NCBI RefSeq assembly: GCF_000950575.1 | Contig: NZ_CP011005.1 | Span: 496,001-560,000, forward strand | Reading direction: 5' to 3' | Source: Psychromicrobium lacuslunae | GTDB lineage: Bacteria > Actinomycetota > Actinomycetes > Actinomycetales > Micrococcaceae | DNA length: 64,000 nucleotides | In this document: one piece after another, positions 17,640 through 26,900 of the stretch | Position numbering within the stretch: position 1 is the first letter of the stretch | How the letters are laid out: each line of letters starts with the position of its first letter | Translations under genes and position numbers: made by a program | Notes under the pieces: generated by a model | What the model was told of the DNA's origin: nothing | Database searches by the model: none | What the model saw: the letters and a program-made list of their open reading frames with translations, nothing else

Positions 17640-17840
17640 ATGACCAACAACCCTTTTGATGATGATTCCGGCCGTTTTTATGTGCTGCTGAACGCCGAGC
17701 GGCAATACTCGCTGTGGCCGGTATTCGCTGCCGTTCCGGGAGGCTGGGAGATTGTTTTTGGTGAAGCTTCGCGGCAGGAATGCCTTGATTTCACCGAACG
17801 CAACTGGACAGACATGCGTCCTGCGGTTTTGCAGGACTAA
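17640..17840 (+). CDS. MbtH-like protein
   Basis: A small (66-aa) chaperone-like partner that binds NRPS adenylation domains and supports their folding or activity. The family pattern is clear: NPFDDDSGRFYVLLNAERQYSLWP, then P-G-GW, then the end block ECLDFTERNWTDMRP in outline. ATG 17640 gives the usual MTNNPFDD N-terminus; an in-frame ATG at 17628 adds four residues. It directly precedes the NRPS, as the MbtH gene does in other siderophore loci (cchK in coelichelin clusters). Confidence 0.93.
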   Translation: MTNNPFDDDSGRFYVLLNAERQYSLWPVFAAVPGGWEIVFGEASRQECLDFTERNWTDMRPAVLQD

Positions 17841-17959
17841 CTAAGCCAGCACACTCGACACAGCACTTTCCCACCCGCTGAGCGCATGGCACTCGATCCG
17901 CCGTGCCCCTCGCTCAGCAGCCACCACCGACAGTGGATGAACGGAGCCCTGAACGATCA

Positions 17960-20900
17960 ATGGAGACTACTAACTCAGCCTTGCCTGGCACGCTGACCAT
18001 TTCGGCACAGCACCTTGCGGAAATGGCTGCCAGGCTCGGTGATCATTCAGCGGCCGCCTTAGCCATCACCGTTACTGCGGCGGTGGCTTACTGGGCGGCT
18101 CCCCAACAGCCCGAAGTTGGGGAACAAACCCCAGACTTTTCGGAACAGACAGCTGAAGAACTGGCCGAGATCAGTTGCCCGAGCGAGCAGCTCCTCTTCA
18201 AGCTGCCACTTGGGAGTCAGACAGAACTGGCCGAGCTTGCGGCGACCATTGCGGTGCAGCTGACCAAGCCTGCCGAGCACTATCTAGTGCGGTATGCGGG
18301 TCAGGAGTGGCAACTGAGCGCGAGCACTTCTGGCTGGTCGCTTCAGGAGTCGGAGGAACTCACCGTACCACCGAGCGTGATTGCCAATATTGTCGATTTC
18401 CCGGAACGTCAGTTGGGTACCATCGACGCCGGTAACGCGCAGAGTCGGCTGGCTGATTTGGCGCGCTGGAACGACACCGAGCAGGAGCGCTCGCGACCCA
18501 CCTTGGTCGAACTGGTGCAACGTCAGGCGGAGCTTCGTCCAGAAGCCCCGGCAGTGATTGACGGCGAACGCACTCTGAGTTATCGCCAGCTGAGCGAGCG
18601 TTCCGCTCAGCTGGCGCATTTCCTGCTGGCTCGCGGCCTGGCGGCCGAATCAGTGGTAGCCGTCTCTTTGCCGCGCGGCGCGGAAATGGTGGTGGCGCTG
18701 TTAGCCATTTTGAAAGCTGGCTGCGCTTTTGTGCCGCTTGATCCGCAATGGCCCGCCGAGCGTCGCGCCTTGGTCAGTTCCGATGCTGGCGCGGTGCTTC
18801 AGCTTTGCGCGGTAACCGAAGCGGCTTCAACGACGGTAGCCACTAAAGCCACTAAAGCCACTGAAGCCGCTGCCGAGGCGCTGCCCGGCGTCGAAGTATC
18901 GCTCGAAGAATGGGCTTTTGGAGATTATCCGGCGACCGCGCCGCAGCTACAGATCCCCGGAGCTGCACTGGCCTATGTAATTTTCACCTCGGGTTCTACT
19001 GGGCGGCCCAAGGGCGCGATGATCAGACACGAGGCGATTTCGGAGCGGCTGCTTTGGCAATCCGGTGAAATTCTGCATTTCGGCCCGGAGGACGCGGCTC
19101 TTTTCAAGGCGCCGTTGGCCTTCGATATTTCCATTAATGAGGTCTTTTTGCCGCTCGTCACCGGTGGCCGTTTGGTGATCGCAAAACCGGGCGGCGAGCG
19201 CGATCCGAATTATCTGCTTGATGTGATCCACCGGCAACGAGTCAGCTTCACCTACTTGGTTTCCTCAATGCTCGACGTGCTGCTGGAAATGGCGCAGCAC
19301 GGCAACGAGCTGAGCAGCCTGAAGCACGTCTGGTGCGGTGGCGAGTTGCTCACCAAGGATCTCTACGACCGGTTCCGCCGTCAGCTCGATATCCCGATGT
19401 ATCACGGTTATGGTCCCGCCGAGGCGACTATTGGTGTTTCGCATGTGATCTATCGGGGCGAGGCAGAACGCCTTTCTGCCTCGATTGGCAAGGCGAACCC
19501 CAACACCGAGCTCTACGTTCTTGATGATCAGCTACGGCCGGTCCCGATCGGCGTCGGTGGCGAACTCTATGCCGGCGGCTTCCTGCTCGGCCGTGGCTAT
19601 GTCAACGCCCCCGGGCTGACCGCGGCTCGTTTCGTAGCTAACCCGTTCGGTGCCCCGGGATCGCGACTCTACCGCACCGGTGACCTGGCTCGTTTCGCTG
19701 CCGACGGCTCATTGGAGTTCTTAGGCCGTGCCGATAATCAGGTGAAGATTCGCGGAATGCGGCTCGAACTGGAAGAAGTCGAATCGACACTGAGCCAGCA
19801 CCCGCTGATCCGGCAAGCGAGCGTGCTGGCCAAGCAGAACAGCCGCGGTGGCAGCTACCTAGTCGGTTATCTCTTGCCGGTCACCGGCAAGAATCTCGAT
19901 CTCGCTGAGCTCAAGCTCTGGTGTCAGAATCAGATGCCGGAGTATATGATCCCAAGCCACCTAGTGGTGCTTGAGGAATTTCCGCTTACCGCCAATGGCA
20001 AACTCGATCGCCGCGCCTTGCCTGAGCCGGTACTGGAGGCAAGTGGGGAGGCGCAGCTGGCCGCCTCTGCGAGCGATGCCGAACGGGTGGTCAGTGAGCA
20101 GATCGCCGATGTGCTCCAGCTCGGCACGGTGGGTCTGGACCAGGACTTTTTCGAACTCGGCGGCGATAGCATCCTGGCGATCTCCTTGCTTAGCGCGCTA
20201 CGACGCAATGGTTTGCACGTCACGGTGACCGATATCTTCGGATCGCGTACCACGCGGGGCATCGCTGCCGCTGCCAGCCAACAGCAAGCTTCACCCGTTG
20301 GCACCGACTCAGGCGCTGGTAGCTTCGGCGGCCTGCCGATTGTGCGTTGGCTGGGCGAACGTTCGGGACGCGTCGATGGTTTTGTGCAATCGGTGCTATT
20401 CGAGACCCCTGAGGCGCTCAACGCCGAGGCGCTGGAAGCCATGCTGATGTCGATTGTCTCGCGGCATCCGATGCTCAGGGCTCGACTCCGCCGGGAGCAG
20501 CCCTGGGGATTTGAGGTACCGGAAGACGCCGATGCACAGCAACTCTGGCAGCGGGTCGAGCTGGCCGCCGATTCGACAGCTTCAACAGCGCAGGTGAGTG
20601 AGGCCGATTTTGAACTGGCTCTGAAAGTCGCAACCGATGCCGCGATCGAGCGGCTGGATCCGGAGGCCGGGACAATGTTGCAAGCGGTCTGGTTCCCGGT
20701 ACAGCAACGTTTGCTGCTGGTCGCTCATCATTTGGTGATCGATGGGGTCTCCTGGCGAATTCTGCTTGACGACCTCGACCAGGCTTGGCAGCAGTTGAGT
20801 TCGGGGCAAGCAATTGAACTTGCCAATACCGGCATGTCGATGAAGACCTGGACCGAAACCCTTGAACAGGCCGCCGAGACAACTTTCGCCGCCGACCTGA

Positions 20901-23900
20901 GCTACTGGCAGAGGGCATTACCCGGCGTCGACCAGCAGATTGGCCGGGCCGCACTGTCCGGGCAGACGGTGGCCGAGGAGCGGCTGCACACCGTGACCGT
21001 GGATGCCGCAACCACCTCTGCGCTGCTCGGTGAGTTGCCGGGAGTTTTCCATGCCACCGTGAACGACGTGCTGCTGACCGCGCTCTCGATCAGCCTGGCT
21101 CGTTGGCGCAAGCAGCTCGGTCAACGGCAGACCTTCGCCCATATTGAGTTGGAAGGCCACGGACGGGAGGGCCGTGCGGTGCTTCCGTTGCTCGGCCGCG
21201 AAGCTGATCTCTCCCGCACTGTCGGATGGTTCACCACGCTTTTCCCGGTCATTGTCGACCCCGGGGAGTTAGCTGATCAGCCCGAGCAGGCTGCACTCGC
21301 CGCCGCGCTGAAACGGGTCAAAGATCAGCTCGCCAAGGTGCCGAGCCAGGGGCTTTCCTGGGGCGTCGGCAAATATCTCGGCAGCGCCACTGGCGGTTCG
21401 CCGGAGGCCCCGGATGCGCAGATAGCCCAGCGTCCCGATTGCCAGGTACTTTTCAACTATTTGGGCCGCTTCGGATCGGCAACCGCCAAGAACTGGAGAA
21501 TGCTCGGCAACTCGCGGGGCGGCGAGCAACTCGGGGAACGTCGAGACGCCTCAATGGAACTACCCAGGGCTCTTGAATTCAACGCTATTATCGACTCCGG
21601 CAGCGATGGCGAACATCAGCTGAGCACCGTGATTTCCTGGCCGGAGGGCATTTTCCACGAGGCGGATATCCAACTCATCGCCGAGTACTGGCGGGAAGCA
21701 CTGGTATCGCTGGCGCAGCTGGCCGACCTCGGCAGCCAAGCTGGCCATTCCAGCAGTGATTTCCCGTTGATCGAACTCAGCCAGCAACAGGTTGACAGTT
21801 TCGACGGCGAGGCGCTGCTTGACCTTTTACCGCTCACGCCACTGCAACAAGGGCTGTACTTCCACTCGGTCTTTGACGACGATTCTGCCGGCCAATACGT
21901 CGAGCAGCAGATCATTTCACTGCAAGGGCCCTGCGATCGGCAGCGTCTCTTCGATGCGGCGAAGCGCCTCTTTGAAATCTTCCCCAATCTGGCCGCCCGC
22001 TTCAGCAGTCTGGAAGACGGCAGGCTCATTTCAGTTCAGGAACGCGGCATCGCCCCGCAGCTGCAGAACCTAGATTTCAGTGCCCAGGCAACCATCTCGG
22101 AGGCGGCGGCAGAACAAGCCATCGCCGAATTCGCCGAGCAGGATCGCCTCGCTGGTTTTGACCTAGCGGTCGCACCCTTGATGCGTTACACGCTAATCCG
22201 ACTAGCACCCGAGCACCACGTCTTGGTGCAAACCGTGCACCACATTATTGCCGACGGCTGGTCCGTACCCCAGATGCTCAACACCTTACTCGCTGAGTAT
22301 CACGCTCCCGGGAGCGTACTGCGGCCGAGCAACGGTTACTCGGAGTACTTGGCCTGGCTGCAAGAGCAGGATGCCGAGCTATCTTCGGAGGTCTGGCGTG
22401 AACAGCTCCGCGGGCTTGAGCAGCCCTCGTTGCTGCGTCCCGGGCATTCGCCGTCGAACTCCTTCAGCGAAGTCGACTTCGATTTCGGCAGGATCGGCTC
22501 CTTGGAAGCCTCGCTGCGTCAATCCGGGAGTACTCTGAGCGTCGCGGTACACACCGCCTGGGGCTTGGCCCTAGGCAAGCTTCTGGGGCAGTCTGATCTG
22601 GTCTTTGGTTCTACGGTTTCGGGGCGGGAGGCGGATCTACCGGGCATTGCCGAGATGGTCGGGCTCTTCATTAACACGGTGCCGGTCCGCAGCTCGCTAT
22701 TCGCCCACAATAGTGAAGTCACGTCGGCCGAACTGACTAGGGCCGAACCAACGCTGGCTGATTTACTGAGCCGAATGCGCCAACAGCACGACGCGGTGCG
22801 ACCTTATCAGCATGAATCACTGGGTACCATCCAACGCCAGGCTGGCCTTGGTACGCTCTTTGACGCCCTGGTGGTCTTCGATCTTTCCGCTGACGCCAGC
22901 GCGCTCGGCCAGCCCTCCGACACCCTTCGGATCAGCCAGATTGACGGCGAAGGGGCTCCGCACTACCCGCTGACCCTCGCGGTGATGCCGCGGCAGGGTG
23001 CTGCCTCCGCTGAAGGGCTGGCTGGCGGTCTGGAGCTCGCTGTCAAGCTAATTTACGACGCCGAAGCTGTCACCGAAAATGCGGCCCGAGGTATCCTGGA
23101 GGACTTCGTTGCGGCGCTACAGGCGATTGGTAATGATGACCTGAGCGCGGCGCTGCCACGGACTCTGCTGCCGGATGCTTTGCTCCTCGACCCGGCCGTC
23201 GATCTGAACTCTCGGATTGCCCCGCTGGCCGCACCGGAGCAGCTCACCTTGCCCGAGCTATTCGATCGGGCGGCCCGTCGCTTCCCGGAGAAAACCGCGC
23301 TACGGATGTGCCGTTTCAGCGAAGCTACTCAGGCGACTGCCGAGGCTGAGGGGGCTCCGGACGCTAAGCACGTGCTGGGCAGCGAGCGTCTCAGTTACGC
23401 GGAATTGGCGGCACGAAAAGACCGGATTGCCGCTGCTCTGAGCGCTGCAGGGCTCGGGCTGGGAGACTTCGCCGCGGTTGCTACCGAACGTTCCCTGCAT
23501 CAAGTCACCGCACTTATTGGTGTGGTCACCGCTGGGGGTGCCTCGGTACCGCTCGATCTGGCCTACCCGGATGAAAGATTGGCCTTCATCCTTGCCGACG
23601 CCCAGCCCCGCGTGGTGCTCACCACCGCAGAGCAAAGCGAACGCATTTACCGCTTGCTGGCTAACGCCGCCGATATGCGGGAAGACTCGCAAGGACTGAC
23701 TGACACTCGGGTGCTGCTGATCGAGGAGATCCTGGTCGAAGAAGGCCTGGGTGCTGAGCCAACGGGCGCGATCAGCGAGGTGCTTGAGCGTTCCGTACAG
23801 ATCCCGTGGCGGAGCGCCGCTTACTTGATCTACACCTCGGGATCGACCGGCACGCCCAAGGGCGTCTTGGTGGAGCACCGCTCGGTGGTGACCATGTTGG

Positions 23901-26900
23901 CCAGCATGAGTGGGCTGTTGAAGTACGGTGCCGATGACGTGTGGACGATGTTCCACTCCTTCGGGTTCGACGTCTCGGTCTGGGAAATGTGGGGTGCACT
24001 CACTCAAGGCGCCGAACTACTGGTGCCAGACCATGCGCTGACCCGTTCGCCGATGGACTTCCTGACCCTGGTGCGCGAACGTGCCGTCACCATGTTGGTG
24101 CAAAGCCCCTCCGCACTGTACCGCCTCATCGAAGCGGACCAGCAGGCAGCCCTCGAAAGTGCTGAGCCCCTCGGCGAGCTTGCGCTGCGCCACGTAGTTT
24201 TTGGCGGCGAGCCCGTCGACGCCGCACGGCTGCGGCCCTGGGTCGAGCGTTACGGCGTCGACAGCCCGGACCTGATCAATCTCTACGGTCTGACCGAGAG
24301 TGCGGTGAACTTTACCTACCGAGTGCTCGATCGCGGCCAGTTGTTAGGGGATGATCCGGTCACCTTGGGTGGTGGCATTCCGGGCAGCGCCATTTACTTG
24401 CTGGACGAGCAACTGCAACCGGTACAAGCCGGGGAATCAGGCCTGCTCTACCTTGGCGGTCCCCAAGTGGCCCGCGGCTATTGGCAGCGACCGGGGCTCA
24501 CCGCGGCTCGTTTCGTGCCTAATCCTTTCGCCAATGACGGCTCTCGGCTATACAACACCGGCGATGTCGTTCGGCTCACCGACGCCGGTGAACTGGAGTT
24601 CGTCGGCCGGGTCGACGACCAGGTGCAGCTCAACGGTTTCCGAGTCGAACTCGGTGAAATTGAAGCAGCCGCCCGCGAGCTGGCCGGTGTGCTGGACTGC
24701 GTGGTGCTGCTTTCGCCGCAGCGCGATCAGCTGGCAGCCTGCTTGCTGCTGGACCAGGATGCTCCAGCTGAGGCCAGCGGTGCAGGGCAGCTTCAGAGCG
24801 TCCAAAGCCAATTGGCTGAGCGGCTTCCGGCACATATGGTGCCGCAGCGACTTGAGGCTTTCGCCACACTGCCGCTGACGGTTAATAACAAGCGGGATCG
24901 CAAGGCGCTGGCGGCGAAGGTCTTCGGTGCTGAGCAACAACAGTCCGGATCGGCGGTAGCCCCTGAAGCGCAACAGGGCCCGGGGCAGTCCACTGAGCAA
25001 CTGGAACGTTTGAAGGAAATCTTTAGCAATGCCCTCGGCGCCCAGGACATCGATGCCGACACCGATTTCTTTGCCCGTGGTGGTGACAGTATTGTCGCCA
25101 TCTCGGTGGTCAATCAAGCCCGTGCCGCGGGAATCACGCTAAGCCCCAGCGAAATTTTCCTGCTCAAAACTCCGGCGAAGATCGCCGCTAAGCTGGCCGT
25201 AGCAAATACCGCGGCGGCAGCCCAGCAGGATCGGGTTGCGCAGAACACCCGACCCAGTTTTGGCCCGGTGCCGCTGACGCCGATCATGCACCGCTGGCGA
25301 GAGCTGCAACCCACTTTGCACAATTTCGCCCTGGCTCGAACCATCAAGCTTCCGGGTGGACTCGAGGAGGAGCGGCTGCGTACCGCGTTGCGAGCATTAT
25401 TGCAGAGCCACCCAACCCTGCGTATGCAGCTGAACACTGAACCGGACGATCTGTGGTCGTTGGAGATCCCCGAGGAAGCCGCCGAGCCGCAGCTTCTCCG
25501 GGTGAGCGCGGGCGAGCCACAGCGGCTTGCCGAGGCAGCGATGTCCAGGCTGCGCCCCTTAGCAGGGCAGATGAGCGAATTCGTCTGGATCGACAACGGC
25601 ACAGAGTCCGGCACTCTGGTGATAGTGATTCACCACCTGGTAATGGACGCGGTGTCCTGGATCGTGCTGCTGGACGATTTGAACCTGCTGCTCGACGGCA
25701 AGACGCCGGCAATTTCCCCGGTCTCCTACCGCGAGTATGCCGAGCGGCTCAACCAAGCCGCGCAACGTCGGGAATTCTTGGCGGATATGCCGCACTGGCT
25801 GGAGATGCTTGACGCCCCGGCGCTGATCGCTGAACCGTCCAGCGGCGGCAGCTGGAGCCTCGAAGTTGATTTGCCGAAGGAAGCCAGCGCGGTGTTGTTC
25901 TCCCGGTTGCCGCAATTGAGCGGTTTGGGTCTTACCGAGTTGCTCTGTGGGGCGTTGCGCAGCGCGCTGACCGCTGTGCAGGCTGAGCCGACGCCGCTGA
26001 GCATTGAGCTGGAGCGGCACGGTCGAACCGGCGTCGACGAGGTAGCCGACTACTCTCAGCTGGCTGGCTGGTTTACCGCAATCGCACCGCTAAAGCTGAG
26101 CCCTCAGTACGATCCACTGGTTGCCGCGAGGGAAGTTGCGCAGCGGCAGCTCTCCGAGCAGCGGAGCCTCGGCTTCGGACTACTGCGCTATTTGAATCCG
26201 CAATCAGCGCTCCGGCTCGCTGCCAAACCGACCCCACAGATTCTGCTGAACTATCTTGGCCGCGGCACGGAAACCGGGGTTCTGCAACTTTCCACTGATC
26301 CTGGCGCACGCACCGATTATGCGGTCGAAGTCAACACCTGGGGGGAGAGCAACGAGGGTGCTGAAACCTTGCGCACCGCTTTCACGCTCTCCACCGCGGT
26401 GCCGCTCGAACTGGGGCTGCGGATCAGCGAGGAGTGGCTGAAAGCGCTGCAACAGTTAGTCAGCCGGGCCGAAGGATCGCTCGGTGCTTCCTCGGGCGTC
26501 GAGCTCAGCAGCGAGCGCTCGCTGCCATTAGCCCCGCTGCAACGAGGCCTCTACTTCCAGGCCCAAATGGCCAGCGAGCCGGGGCAGTACTTAGCTCAGA
26601 ACTATCTTGCCTTCGACCACGCGCTTGATCCGGTGGCTCTAGCCCAGGCGGCAAGCTCGCTGCTCGAGCGGCACCCGCTTCTCGGTGCGGGTTTCCGCAC
26701 CGAGGAATCCGGTCAGATTGTTCAGTTCACCGCTGCTGGGCAGCAGAGCGTGCCACTTGAGCTGGTAGATCTGCGCGCCGAAACCGAAGAGGTGGCCGCT
26801 GAGCGTCTCAAGCAGCATCGTGACGCTGACCGGGAGCAGGGCTTTGATCTGCTCAATCCGCCGTTGATCCGGTTGACACTCTTCCGGCTGCCTTCCGGCA

